From Ophiobolus disseminans (Eukaryota > Ascomycota > Dothideomycetes > Pleosporales > Phaeosphaeriaceae), in NCBI GenBank assembly GCA_010093685.1, contig MU006229.1, positions 248,001 to 312,000 of the forward strand: a DNA stretch of 64,000 nt, written 5' to 3'. The first letter of the stretch is position 1, and every line of letters starts with the position of its first letter. Shown piece after piece: positions 10,212-21,085 of the stretch. The notes beneath the pieces are model-generated. The model worked only from the letters and a program-made list of their open reading frames with translations. It had not been told where the DNA came from and did no database searches. A program made the position numbers and the translations under genes.

Positions 10212-12476
10212 CTAAAACCCAACCAATCTCTTTACCATAGGTACGACCGCATGTGACGCCGTGTTCGTGCCACAATTGCGACCGCCAATTGCACTCGCGG
10301 CGCAGCCATCCGGATAATAGAAGCTAACGACGGCAATGATGGTATAAGCTGCAATGAGCAGACTACCTTCCAGGTAGTTACTCCTTCCGTCCAAGACCAG
10401 GAAATTGACGACGAGCACCGTAACGAATAGTGCGACCGTCTCGAAGATGTTGAAGTACAAAGTCATGTCCTTATTCATGATCCAGCCGAGGAGGACAATG
10501 AGAGGCGTAATGAAGAGGGCGATTTGAATAGACGAGCCGATAGCGATACCAATAGCGAGATCCATCTTATTTTTCGTGGCGACGACGACGGCAGTGACAT
10601 GCTCGGCGGCGTTGCCCACGATTGGAATGATGATGAGACCAATGAAGGCTTGACTGATGCCGGACGTCTCAACCATGGGTTCGATGGCCTCGCTCATGAA
10701 GTCAGCACACACTGCAACAAGGCCAGTACTGATAAGAAGCATGAAGATTGCCGCTTTGACAGACATCTCAGGGGCATCGTCGTCTCCTTCGTCCTCGGGA
10801 TTGACGATAGCTGCTTGGGGAGATACCGCCGGTTGGTGCGTCCCGGTATGAGATTGCTCGCGATTCATGCGCTCAGGGAGGGACCTCGCACGACGCAAAG
10901 GTGTGCGCGCTGCGATTCGGAGGTTGGGAACAGGTCCAGTGGGCGCGGCATTTTGTGGGTTGGAGAAGACATTGTTGGAGAGGAGAGACGGTAAAGCAGG
11001 ACGATACGGTCGTCGGGTGCCACCGGGTGTCAAATCGTTCAGCTGGACTTCTTCAGCGAAAGCGACTTTCGGCTTGGCCTCTGTCGGAACGACCGCCTGC
11101 TCCTTGTTCCGGTCTCTCCTGTCGCGTTTACTGTGCTTTTTGCTCTCGTGTTTGCGTTTCTTTTCGCGTTTGGTGTGCGGAGCCGACGTAACAGACGATA
11201 TCTCGAAATCGCGGGCCCTGGGCGCGTAATGGTCGTCATCTGCCTCATCGCCGCTCATGTTGGGGCTCGCAACACTAACGTTCCTCCGGGTCTCAAAAGG
11301 ACTGTTCGGAAGCTCGGTGGTGGGTGAACCCAGCGCCGAGAGGGAGTGGCCGTCCTTGAAACTAGCACTGGACTTGCGACGGAGCCTCTTCACCAAGCGC
11401 TTGGCTTTCTTTGTCATGGTACCGTTAGAGGAGTTGGTTGAATCATCGCTGTCGCTGCTGCTTGAGCTAGAGGAAGAACTAGAACTAGAAGAATCGAACA
11501 CGTCGGCGAGGACACCTGGATGGGACTCTTCGTCGATGATGTGCTGCGGAGTGCTGGCGTATAGGTATCTGTGACTCTTGAGCTGAAATAGAAGGTATAA
11601 GCCGTAGACGAGGAGCAAGATGATACTCGTAATACGGCTCACAACCAGCGTCTCGTGATCGGCGATGTCGTTGTCGTTGAAGGCAGAGTGAAATGCTGTT
11701 GGCAGCAATAAACTCATGACGGCCAGTGCAAGTAGAACACCACCCATCTGTGTGGCGGTGCTATTATAGACCTGTTCCTGGTATTTGAGACCGCCCAAGA
11801 GAAACGCCATGCCCAAGATGAGCAACAGGTTGGCAAGAATGGAGCCAAGCAAGGACGCTTGCACAACCTCGATCTGACCGGAGGCTAGCAGGATGATGAA
11901 GAGAATCAACTCTACGGCGTTTCCAAATGAGACATTGAGCAGGGCACCAAGCGCATCTCCAACGCGTGCAGCGACGACTTCGGTCGCGTGCGCCAACAGA
12001 CCAGCGAGTGGAATGATGGCGATTGCATTCATGGAGAAGACTATTTCTGGCTTCAAATGTGCGAGCTTGGCTGCAATGCCGATAGGCACAAAAACCAACA
12101 TGAGGTTGATGTAGCTGTGCAGGAGGGCATTTTTGGTGTGCTTGAGAAAGCGGATGGAGCCATCTTTGATCCGCGCGGGCGACCACAGCGGACGCTTCTC
12201 GGATCCTATGGCGGAAGCCGTCTCTCCGTCAGACGTGGTATTGACTGGCGGAGCGACAGACTGAGAGCTATCGACTGCCCCATTGTCGGTGTGGTTGCTG
12301 TCATGCTTCTCGTTGTTGCTGCCAGAGACGCTACGCGACGGCTCGGCATCTGCGGAGCTGGTGTGGGGGTTGTGAGTGGGGAGGGCTGGATGAACGTCTT
12401 TCTTCTTGCGTCCCAAGCCTAGCCAAGTTGCCTTAGACTTGGAGCTTCGTATAGAGGGTTCGTCGGCGTCTCCCAT
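10212..12476 (-). CDS. Vacuolar Ca2+/H+ exchanger (CAX/Vcx1 family)
   Basis: Intronless, 754 aa from the ATG at 12476 (MGDADEPS). The frame is open upstream to 12674, but that extension is basic and unlike a protein N-terminus, so the internal start is preferred. There are two Na/Ca exchanger modules. The first has the acidic motif GNAVELILFIILLASGQIEVV, the second GNAAEHVTAVVVATKNKMDL, each with a following GS-I hinge (LLGSILANLL, IAIGSSIQIAL); these form the paired cation site. Such antiporters load Ca2+ into the vacuole using the proton gradient. The cytosolic loop between the halves is very long (about 300 residues) and holds a run of serines, basic clusters (KREKKRKHESKKHSKRDRRD) and many S/P sites. 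The N-terminal 100 residues are also hydrophilic and may be regulatory. Confidence 0.92.
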   Translation of the reverse strand: MGDADEPSIRSSKSKATWLGLGRKKKDVHPALPTHNPHTSSADAEPSRSVSGSNNEKHDSNHTDNGAVDSSQSVAPPVNTTSDGETASAIGSEKRPLWSPARIKDGSIRFLKHTKNALLHSYINLMLVFVPIGIAAKLAHLKPEIVFSMNAIAIIPLAGLLAHATEVVAARVGDALGALLNVSFGNAVELILFIILLASGQIEVVQASLLGSILANLLLILGMAFLLGGLKYQEQVYNSTATQMGGVLLALAVMSLLLPTAFHSAFNDNDIADHETLVVSRITSIILLLVYGLYLLFQLKSHRYLYASTPQHIIDEESHPGVLADVFDSSSSSSSSSSSSSDSDDSTNSSNGTMTKKAKRLVKRLRRKSSASFKDGHSLSALGSPTTELPNSPFETRRNVSVASPNMSGDEADDDHYAPRARDFEISSVTSAPHTKREKKRKHESKKHSKRDRRDRNKEQAVVPTEAKPKVAFAEEVQLNDLTPGGTRRPYRPALPSLLSNNVFSNPQNAAPTGPVPNLRIAARTPLRRARSLPERMNREQSHTGTHQPAVSPQAAIVNPEDEGDDDAPEMSVKAAIFMLLISTGLVAVCADFMSEAIEPMVETSGISQAFIGLIIIPIVGNAAEHVTAVVVATKNKMDLAIGIAIGSSIQIALFITPLIVLLGWIMNKDMTLYFNIFETVALFVTVLVVNFLVLDGRSNYLEGSLLIAAYTIIAVVSFYYPDGCAASAIGGRNCGTNTASHAVVPMVKRLVGF

Positions 12477-13479
12477 CGGTTGTGTGTGGTGAAAGGGTTG
12501 CAGCGAAGAAAAGTACAGAACTTCGTACTTGTTGAAGACAAGCAAAGAGTGAGGCGGCGACCCTCGCCTTATCATCGGCTTAGCGTCGCTCCGGCAGGCT
12601 TGTACCGTCTTGGTAGTAAAGCGCTGGCGAATGACGTAACGCGATCGAATCACGAGGCATGAGCGCTGCGCCACGCCGCCACAGCACTACCCTGCAGGCG
12701 GCGCATCTGGACTTGGTTGTGACGATGCCGGAAAGCAAGAGAAGAGTCGATGATGCGCTACATGACTCTGGCAGCTGGCCTGTGACTGTTTGACGGGTGT
12801 TTGCAATGTCCACCATGCATTCCGGCCGCATCGCCGAAACCGGAAAGCGCATCACGCAATCGCGACCGTTAGTCAGCCCCAACCAAGGCTCGCAAGATAT
12901 TCGTCCCCTCCCCGCAACCCGAACCCCATCCAGACGTCACAGTCACAGGAAGCAACCTGCTTCCGACCAATTGTAGGACGACATCGACTCGCATACACAT
13001 TCGTCTTGGGTTCTCGAGGGGCAAGACCACGGACCGGAGAATGTCGTACTGGAAAGACCAAAAATGAACGGCACGATTTGTGCTCATACGCACCTAAACT
13101 TTGGCCAGCACATAAGCCACAACCTTGTTTTGTCGTGGGCGTCGGAACTTTGTAAACTATAGCGCCGCACAGTAGCTCCGTTCGCTGGTGTTCCCTTCTA
13201 TGGGTGTTTCACGATGCGTACAAGTCTGTGGAGCCAGACACTTAGAGGGCCATCACAAGTATATGTTGAAAATTCCTTCTCTGTATTTCTCTATTGCTAC
13301 CAATGTTTCTTACAATTTCGTATAATATCAGCCCAATGCCATCATACGTTCCCTTTCACTTCCTCGTCACCAGATCTCAAAAGGCTTGGCATGTGTCGAG
13401 TAGCTTATTGCATTTCGCTGCACACCAACACCACAGCTTTTCACCCCGAGGCGACCGTCACCTTCTTCTGAACTCCAAC
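12477..13479. other. Divergent intergenic region
   Basis: Promoter space between the exchanger (minus) and the F-box/ankyrin locus (plus). No convincing coding feature. Confidence 0.5.
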
Positions 13480-14958
13480 ATGCACCTCTTGGACCTACCA
13501 CCGGAAATCCTAGGCGAAATAATACATATCTTCACCTACGACGTCGGCCTCCGCACTGCGGTGCACGCACGATACACGTGTAGTAAGTGTGCCTCACACC
13601 TGCATCCCAGATGCTTCAACACCAACATACCCAGAAATACTCGCCTATGTCATCTACGACACCATATGCACACACTACCCCCTCCCAAAGTTCCTCGCCT
13701 TTTCCTACCACCCCCGTCGACGCCTTCTACGCTCAATCCTCCCCGCCGTGCTCTACAAAATGTGCCCGAAGAAGTGTCACTCCACCTACCTACTCCAGCA
13801 CATAGACGCCACCATATCCTTTCTCCAATCCTTCGCGGGGGGCGAAACAAATAGCGACGCCAATGTGCACAAATTCCGGCTCTGCACCGCCATCACCGCC
13901 TCACTACCCCACGAAGACGTCCTAGCATACCTCCTCGACGGCCCATACACTACTTCACCCATAGTGCGCGAAAACATGGGCCGCGCAGATACATTGGGCA
14001 TGCTCTGCGCGGCCGCCGCAACAGGCAACGACGCCGCACTGCTCTTCTACATTGACAAAGTGCGCTCCGTAGCAGCCAGGAGCGAATTGTACGGCACGCC
14101 CCTCCTCGCCGCAGCTGTGAACGGGCAATTGCGCACTGCATCTCTAATATACGAATACATGTGGCAAGTCGAGCCCGACTATGTAGCGCAGCTCTGGCGC
14201 ACAATCGAGCTATGCCTGCACACCCGCCATGCGGCTATACTTCCTACGCTGCTGGGCTGGTACTTTGAGTGCGACCACTTTGTGCTTGATAGCCTGCGCG
14301 CGAAGCGTAGGGTTGCGGATTGGGCCGTCAAAACGGGCAACGTGCAAGTTCTGCACATGTGCTACGAGAGAGTCGAAACGCTGCCTCAGCGTCATGAGAA
14401 AGAGAGATGTAATCCAGGCCACACCGCCTTCAACTCATCCTGCACATGCGGCCACGCCCCCATAATCCGCTACTTCCTTACCCACGCCGCCCCGCCGTAA
14501 TGCAAGCACTGGTCTACCTCCATTCATCTAACGCGCGGCGCTTGTATCTCGCAGTGCAGTACGGGTGGCTAACCGCTGCGAAATTGCTTCTGGATAGTGG
14601 AGCAAAAGTTAACGACTCGCTGCGGGTTAATGGGCGAGATGGGGACACGGCGTTGGCGTGCGCTGTGGCGGGCGGGCATGTTGATATGGTGGTGCTGTTG
14701 CTTGCGTATGGGGCGCTGGTGCCGTTGCATATGGATGAGAAGTTTGGGACTACTGGTTAAAGGCTAGGAACGCGGTCAGTGAGGCGGTTGGCGCTGGAGC
14801 GGGGTGGCGTTGTGGCGAGGGTCATTGAGATGGCGGTTAAGGAGCAGTATGGCAAGCTGGAGGGGTTGGTGCACAGGCTAAGGAGTAGGGGTGGGCTTGC
14901 AGAGGATGGAAGGAAGCTGATTGTACAGTCTAATCATGCACTCGATATGCCGTCATAA
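13480..14958 (+). pseudogene. F-box-like / ankyrin-repeat gene, interrupted
   Basis: The start ATG at 13480 opens an F-box-like N-terminus (LLDLPPEILGEIIHIFTYDVG). A 52-bp intron (13583..13634) joins in frame to 13635 onward. The frame then runs through ankyrin-like helices (TPLLAAAVNGQLRTASLIYEY, GHAPIIRYFLTHA) and stops at 14500. Ankyrin coding resumes in a different frame (RRLYLAVQYGWLTAAKLLLDSG, DTALACAVAGGHVDMVVLLL) until TAA at 14758. It then continues in that same frame past the stop (RRLALERGGVV, ending MPS at 14958). So I see one frame break near 14490-14550 and one nonsense codon. An intron 14409..14554 would repair the first in frame but would delete a good ankyrin repeat. Pseudogene, or a gene with two assembly errors; the downstream end is inferred from composition. 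Confidence 0.6.
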
Positions 14959-15020
14959 TTCCATTCCAGCTCTCCCTATAACATACAATCGCCTCCATAT
15001 CACTCTCTCCTTCCCTCAAT

Positions 15021-15494
15021 CTACTCATCATCACCAAACAGCGCCCGTCCAGTCTTCGAGTTATAAAACTCATTCCTAACCACACATTAGCCCTTATCCT
15101 CACCACCAAAGTAAAATCCCCCCTCCCCTCTTAGGTATACAATACTAACTTCTCAATCGCCCACTGCATACACCCATACGCGACCAAAAACGGCGGAATA
15201 GTATACAGCACCTGTCCCCTCGACCTGCGCATAACGTTCCAGAAGCCCTTGGCAATGAACGTCGCCATGGGGCGCTGTCGGTTGGGAGACAGCGAGTACG
15301 TGACGACGCCTTTGCCGGGGCGGCCGCCGCCTTCGTAGGGGTTGCCCCAGCCGCCGATATGCCATCTGGGTGGATTGTTAGTCAAAGTGTACGGTATGAT
15401 GTCGTGGGGCTGGTGTGGGGATGGCGAAGAGGATGCGGGAGGAGACGTACGTGGCCTTGTGTCGCGCGTTGGGATCGGAGGAACCGCCGGCCAT
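15021..15494 (-). CDS. QCR8: Ubiquinol-cytochrome c reductase subunit 8 (complex III)
   Basis: Three exons: 15494..15451, 15365..15150, 15075..15021; introns 85 and 74 bp; 104 aa, the normal size of this subunit. It is an accessory subunit of mitochondrial complex III that packs against cytochrome b and the quinone site. Visible features are the WHIGGWGNP N-terminal segment, then QRPMATFIAKGFWNVMRRSRGQ, then one transmembrane helix (VLYTIPPFLVAYGCMQWAI). The last exon is easily missed: reading through the second donor gives a false stop (KLVLYT), whereas splicing gives EKNEFYNSKTGRALFGDDE, matching the family's acidic C-terminus. The ATG at 15494 (MAGGSSDPNARHK) is preferred, but the frame is open for 61 more residues to an ATG at 15677. 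Confidence 0.9.
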
Positions 15495-15756
15495 TGTGAG
15501 GTTTTTGGATGTGGTGGAGCCGGGCGATTGGGTGTTTGGTGATGGGTTGGAAGTGACGGCGTGAGGGAGCTTGAAAGTTGAGGTTCGCCGAGGCGCTGGG
15601 GGACTAGTGCGGATGGGGGAAGGCGCGCTGGGCGGAATCATCGGGGTTGTGATTGGCGGGGCACGATCATAAAGCATCGAAGCAGGAAAGACGCATGTAT
15701 GTGCCGTGGAAATATACGTTTAGAAGAGATCGTAATTCATAGATATACCACACCCC

Positions 15757-16396
15757 CTACACCCCTGCGCGTCCATTGCCTTCAGGTACACAAACCCCCG
15801 TCCCAACCCCCAACGCCTCACACACAACCCCCTCATTCCCCTCAATCTTCAACAACTCCTCTACACCCAAACCACACCCCTTCGCGATCTCCCAACATGT
15901 GTCTCCCTCCCGGACCTCAATTTGATGACTGCCTTGACCACAGTCAAGAACCTGTTCACCCACATCGTCAGCCCAAGTCCCTCCAACAAGCTTGAACACC
16001 AAAAGCAAGACGACCAGGACGAGGAGCACGAACGGTAACATCATGCGCACGGCTTCGCGGTTGCCTTTCCCCACGGCCCGGTTGCGCTGCTCCATTTCTT
16101 CGAAGGAGCGGGCGGGCGGGCGGTCAAATGCCTCATGCTCGTCGGAGCTTGAGTCGGAGTATTGCGCGGAGTTCTTCGTGCCGACCCGAGTAAGTTCGCC
16201 GTAGCGTGCGCCCGGTGCGGATTCGTAGAGTGCGCCTGAGGCGTCGCGGAAGGTGTAGGACTGTGTGTCGGCGTCGTAGCCGATTCTCTTCATGCCTTCG
16301 GGCAGGCGCTGCGAGTCCTTGTGAGGGTCAGTATGCGCATGAGATAGGAGGGTCAGAGGGGATACGCACGTCGTCCATGTCTGTCCAGCGGCCCAT
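15757..16396 (-). CDS. Membrane-anchored LysM-domain protein
   Basis: Two exons, 16396..16370 (nine codons, MGRWTDMDD) and 16317..15757, with a 52-bp intron; 195 aa. The short first exon joins in frame to DSQRLPEGMKRIGYDADTQSYTF. It has a cytosolic N-terminal region with an acidic serine tract (YSDSSSDEHE), then a single TM helix (about residues 103-120, MMLPFVLLVLVVLLLVFKLV). Outside it is one LysM module (about 138-185: IEVREGDTCWEIAKGCGLGVEELLKIEGN...GVCVPEG). There is no signal peptide, so this is not a secreted LysM effector; the topology suggests a type II membrane protein, with the LysM in an organelle lumen or outside the cell. The ligand is unknown. Confidence 0.82.
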
Positions 16397-17357
16397 TGTG
16401 AAGTGCTGTGCTGTACTGAGTGAATGAATGGTATGGTAGACCGTCAGTGTGGAACAAAATGGTCTCAGTTTAGATAAGGTGGGTTACAGCATGTACGCAG
16501 GTCCCGACGATACGAGAAGGACGCCTGAATTTTCAGGAGAGATATCTATCGGACCCCGCGCAGCCCGTGTCCTTGCTGCAGACCGGTGAGTCGTGAGGTG
16601 ACGCGTGTGCTTACTGCGGTCACAGGCTCTATGGTTGGAATGTCGTCTGAGCCACACTTGGTCTGTGCGTTCCTCGTTGCTATTTGGCTCCTTTGGGCAA
16701 TGCGCCTCGCGTCCACCCACAACAGACGCTGTGTCAACGTTGTTTCCTATTATTAACATGTGCAGCTGGGGAAAGTTACCCGCAACTATGCTTCTTCCAT
16801 AGCATCCTCAATTCAGCCTCAGACTCCATTTTCCCATGCGGCAACGATACCCGTGGACACAAAGGACACCGCGGATTCCATGAGGATACAACAGCTTCAC
16901 GAACCTGTCACCCCATCTGAAACACCCATAAACTCCCTCTCCGAATTCCCAACTTTGATCTCTCTAATTTGTTTGATGTCCTTGCTTTATTTGTCCGGTA
17001 CACGTCTTCCATCTCGCAATCCTGTCCAGTACACACCACAGCTATTCACTGTCCAGTACACACCTCAGCTATTCGGTTGTGTTCGATCTCGCTCACCATC
17101 ATCCACGCAATCACCCCAATTACGAAGCCATAGTCTCATCTTTGACACATTGATATTTCCCCCAATGCTATATCTACAATACACCCCCCACCACCATGCG
17201 CGCGCAACCAGTCTATATTCTCAGAGTGGGATGAAGTCTTCCATAACAAAAGGCCAAAGCCAAAGCCAACACCAGCCCGCCATGCCAATCAAACAGCAAT
17301 TCATATAAAACAGAACAAGAACGGAAAAAGTCTCCCATTTCAAATGCTATACACCCA
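16397..17357. other. Intergenic with a short tandem repeat
   Basis: No gene accepted. A 27-bp unit is directly repeated at about 17022..17075 (CTGTCCAGTACACACC core, twice, with two or so changes). The plus-strand ORF across it (16760..17308) has no recognisable features. Confidence 0.45.
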
Positions 17358-20042
17358 TTACCTTGAATCCAGATCCTTAAACGCCGCCGGCGCAGGCGGC
17401 GGCACAAGCGGTCCCTTCACGCCATCGGCACCCCCCGGCTCCATCAGTCCCGGCGCTTTACCATACTGGCCCGAGAAATACTTGTGGAAATCGGCTGGGT
17501 CTTCGAAGGGTCGGGGGCCGAGGAGGCGGATCATGTCTTCGCGGCCGATCATCTCTTTCTTCAGGAGCTCCTCTGCGACAAGCCCGACTTCATGCTTCTT
17601 CTCTGTGAGCAGGTCTTTGCACTGCTTGTATGCTTCGTCGACGATGCGCTTGACTTCCATGTCGATGTTCTTGGCTGTGTCTTCGGAGAAGGGCTTGGTT
17701 AATTGTTGGCCTTGGTCTGAGTCTTCGAAGTAGATGTATCCGATCTTCTTGCTCATGCCCCACTTGCTCACCATGGCGGTTGCCATCTGTGTGACTTTGC
17801 GGAAGTCGTCGGATGCACCTGATGTCACGGTTTCAAAATGCAGTTCCTCGGACACACGGCCGCCGAGTGTCATGGCCATGCGATCCATGAGCTGGTTGAC
17901 GTTCATGAGGTAAGTGTCGCCGTTTGGCAGGTATTGTGCGTAGCCTAGTGCGCCTTGGCCACGTGGGATGATAGAGACTTTGAGCAGAGGGTCAGCGTAC
18001 TTGAAGTACCAGCCACAGATTGCATGGCCGGCTTCGTGGTAGGCGACGGTCTTCTTCTCCTCGGGCTTGAGGACGAGGGACTTCTTTTCAAGACCACCGA
18101 TGACGCGCTCGATTGCCTGTTCAAAGTGCACCATGGTGACAGACTCGGCTTGGTAGCGGGCGGCTGCGGGGTGTCAGCAAGTGATGTGAGCATATAAGTG
18201 ACAGGACTTACCGATCAAAGCAGCTTCGTTGACACAGTTGGCAATATCGGCACCGGAGAAGCCTGGTGTTAACGCTGCCAACCTGCCCTTGAGAAACTCA
18301 ATGTCTTCGTTTGTGATGATCTTCTTGATGTGCACACCAAAGATCTGTGCCCGGCCGTCCATTGTCGGTCGGTCAATGTTGATGTGCCTGTCAAAACGAC
18401 CTGGTCGCATAAGGGCCTTGTCTAGGACGTCGGCTCTGTTTGTGCCAGCGAGCACGACGACCTGCTCGGTGGTGTTGAAACCGTCCATCTCCGTCAAGAT
18501 CTGGTTCAGTGTGGCTTCGCGCTCGTCGTTGCCACCACCGAAATTTTGCTTTGAACGTGCACGGCCAATAGCGTCGATTTCGTCGATGAAGATGATGCAT
18601 GGCGTACTCTTGCGAGCATTCGCGAATAAATCACGCACACGCGATGCACCAACACCGACAAACATCTCAACGAACTCAGAACCGCTGACACTGAAGAAGG
18701 GTACACCGGACTCTCCTGCAGTAGCCTTGGCGAGAAGCGTCTTACCAGTACCTGGAGGTCCGGACAGGATGGCACCGCGGGGAATCTTTGCACCGAGCTT
18801 CTGGAACCGGCCCGGGTCTTTGAGGAAGGCAACAAACTCCATGATTTCCTGCTTGGCCTCGTCCATGCCGGCGACATCAGCGAACTTGACCTTGATGTCG
18901 GTCTCGTGGTTGAACTTCTTCGCGCGGCTCTTGCCCATGCTGAAAATGCCAGATCCACCACCGCCACCACCACCTGCGCGCCGTGTGAAGTATAACAGCG
19001 AGCCAAGGAGCACGATGGTGGGACCAAAGGAGAGTGCCGTGTTGAACCAGGAGATCTCACTTGAGTAGGCTACAGGTATGCGCTCTGAGCTGGGAATGCC
19101 GAGCTCATACTGTGCGTCGTCCATCTTGCGCTCGAAAGCCTCGACGGAGCCGATGGTGAAGTAGTAGTAGAAGTTCTGGTTGACCGAGGGCGAATCTGGG
19201 TACATGGACGCAACGGCCTCCCGGTGCAGATGGACTTTGGCCTTGTTGCCGTTGAGGATGACAATCTTCTCGACCAGGCCCTTGTCGAGGAAGGTCGTCC
19301 TGAACTCTTGCCACGTGATGTCCTTGGTGTTCTCGCCCGGGAAGATCATTTTGTACGCGAGGTAGGAGACGAAGGCGGTGATGAGGGTGGTGTTGGTGTC
19401 CATGCCGCCACCGAAGCCTCCCGAAGCGCCGGCGCCGCCCTTGGAGTCCTTATCCTTGGACTGTGGTCCCGGGTCGTGTGCGCCGGCCTTTTGTTGTGGC
19501 TCGTCGCTCTCCTTGAAGCGGTGCTGCTCGGCTGCCTTGCGGGCCATGTTGGTGGTCAGGCGCGAGATCTTGGCGGCGGTGGCCAGGTCCAGCTTCTCGC
19601 CGCGTTCCAGCTTGTTCATCTCCTCGCGCAGCTCCGGGGGAATGCCTGTCTTCTTGATCTCGTCCATGGCCTCTTTGATGGCCTTCTTGTGCGCCTTGGG
19701 CACCCCCATGGACACAAACGACACCAGCTGGTCCAGCATTTTCTCCTCATCTGCTGTGAGCTTGGCCATTTGCGGTGGCGCTTCGTCATCCTTCTTCTCC
19801 GCTACCTCGCCATCCTTCTTCGGTGTTGCCTCATCATTCTTCTTCTTTGCTAACTCGTCATCCTTGTTGTTCTTGGGCTCTTCCGGTGGGCCCGTTGCAA
19901 ATCTCCGTGCGCGCTGCTGGGCGTATATGCATTGCGGAATCGGCACTCGTCTCCGTAATGTGAATGGCGCTCTGGATGCGGCGTTGAGGCTCGGTCTCGA
20001 TATTCGCGCGAGTTGGCCCGATCGGCGGAGAAGCGTCGACAT
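17358..20042 (-). CDS. Mitochondrial m-AAA protease subunit (Afg3/Yta12 family)
   Basis: Two exons, 20042..18212 and 18163..17358, with a 48-bp intron; 878 aa. It is an inner-membrane ATP-dependent metalloprotease facing the matrix that degrades unassembled respiratory subunits and processes proteins such as MrpL32. It has an Arg-rich mitochondrial presequence ([16 protein letters not shown]), a charged Lys/Glu linker with repeated KKDDEAxP-like blocks, then two TM segments ([20 protein letters not shown] and [14 protein letters not shown]) flanking a small domain. The AAA module has Walker A GPPGTGKT (about residue 427), pore loop [17 protein letters not shown], Walker [12 protein letters not shown] and the arginine finger RPGRFDRHI. 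The zinc protease motif HEAGH is at about 652 in exon 2. The splice restores [18 protein letters not shown]. Whether it is the Afg3 or Yta12 orthologue is not decided. Confidence 0.95.
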
Positions 20043-20526
20043 TGCCTTTCTGCGTTGTTATACACTTCGATGCTCCCACGCGCCGGTAGTAGGAGTCGAG
20101 GGCAAGGGTGGTGAGTGAAGGCGAATTGTCTCGTGGTCGGACCAGTCGTGACGAACTCGACCTTCGGAGGTGCACCACATTTCCTCCGACCGCCACCATC
20201 GTGCATCGGGCAAGAGCATGACTAAGCGGGCCAAACCACTCATCCGAGTCTCAACCCCATCACACGTGGCTACCGTTCAAGCACGTCTTACCCCGCCTGT
20301 CATGGACCCTTCGCGTGTCCCTGCAGCGTCGGCCTCGCCTCTATCAATGTCCGCTCCAAAGTTCACGTCAGCAGCTTCCTTGTCCATCACCATTCAATGT
20401 CACCACCCGGTAACTCGGTCTTTGAACATCTGTACAAAGCCGGCTGTCATCATCACATAGACAGCTCCTCTGGTGCACTCAAACCGCAAGTATAACTTAT
20501 CCCAATCTATCTCGTCCACCTACATC
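20043..20526. other. Divergent intergenic region
   Basis: Promoter space for the m-AAA protease (minus) and a small secreted protein (plus). No gene seen. Confidence 0.5.
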
Positions 20527-21045
20527 ATGCACATCCCCTTCTCCATCGCCACCCTTTCTCTCCTCTCACTCGTCAACTCTCAATCCACCAACACAACCTA
20601 CCTCGTCGCCCCAGCCCTCATAACACGCAACAACCACACCGTGATACAATGCTGGAAACTCGCATCTCCCTTCAAGGGTTCAGCCACCCCAGGCATAAGC
20701 GGCGCACAGGTAGCCACCATCAGCAACAACACCAACTTCGCCTACACCATTGTACCGCCCCGCTTTGACGGTGGCTTGCATACCGCTCCTGTTCCGCAGA
20801 TCGTTCACTTCTTTTCTGGGTTCGCACATGTGACGCTGCCGCACGATGATTCCGTTGGTTTGTGGTTTGTGGGTGGGAAAGGAGGGTTGGGATTTGCTCT
20901 AGACACGACGGGCACCGGCCACATCACGACTTACCCGTCTGATCAAGAGACGTTGATCATTACAGCGCCGTTCGCAGATGGTATCGTGCCGGAGCACGAG
21001 GTGTTGAATGAAGGACCGTGTGGAGGGAAGCAAACTTTCATCTAA
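20527..21045 (+). CDS. Small secreted protein, possibly cupin-like
   Basis: 172 aa, intronless. The ATG at 20527 is chosen over the in-frame 20473 because it opens a signal peptide (MHIPFSIATLSLLSLVNSQS). The mature part is beta-rich with a phrase like QIVHFFSGFAHVTLPHDDS, which resembles a cupin or double-stranded beta-helix core. Two N-glycosylation sites occur near the mature N-terminus (NTTY, NHTV). It has two Cys (about 40 and near the C-terminus, GPCGGK) that may pair. I do not recognise a named family. It faces another secreted-protein gene tail to tail, 40 bp apart. Confidence 0.65.
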   Translation: MHIPFSIATLSLLSLVNSQSTNTTYLVAPALITRNNHTVIQCWKLASPFKGSATPGISGAQVATISNNTNFAYTIVPPRFDGGLHTAPVPQIVHFFSGFAHVTLPHDDSVGLWFVGGKGGLGFALDTTGTGHITTYPSDQETLIITAPFADGIVPEHEVLNEGPCGGKQTFI

Positions 21046-21085
21046 CAAACAATACATCGCAGTCTCCACGTCCTTTTCCTCCCCC

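Noticed and set aside
14409..14554. 146-bp intron that would fuse the two ankyrin frames
   Set aside because: Phase fits, but it removes a well-formed ankyrin repeat (GHAPIIRYFLTHA) and does not explain coding beyond the TAA at 14758. Kept only as an alternative.
16760..17308. 182-codon plus ORF with a duplicated VQYTPQLF phrase
   Set aside because: Explained by a 27-bp tandem duplication in intergenic DNA; no signal peptide, domain or splice support.
18229..19068. 279-codon plus-strand ORF inside the m-AAA protease gene
   Set aside because: Pure shadow of the highly conserved AAA coding strand; no own features.
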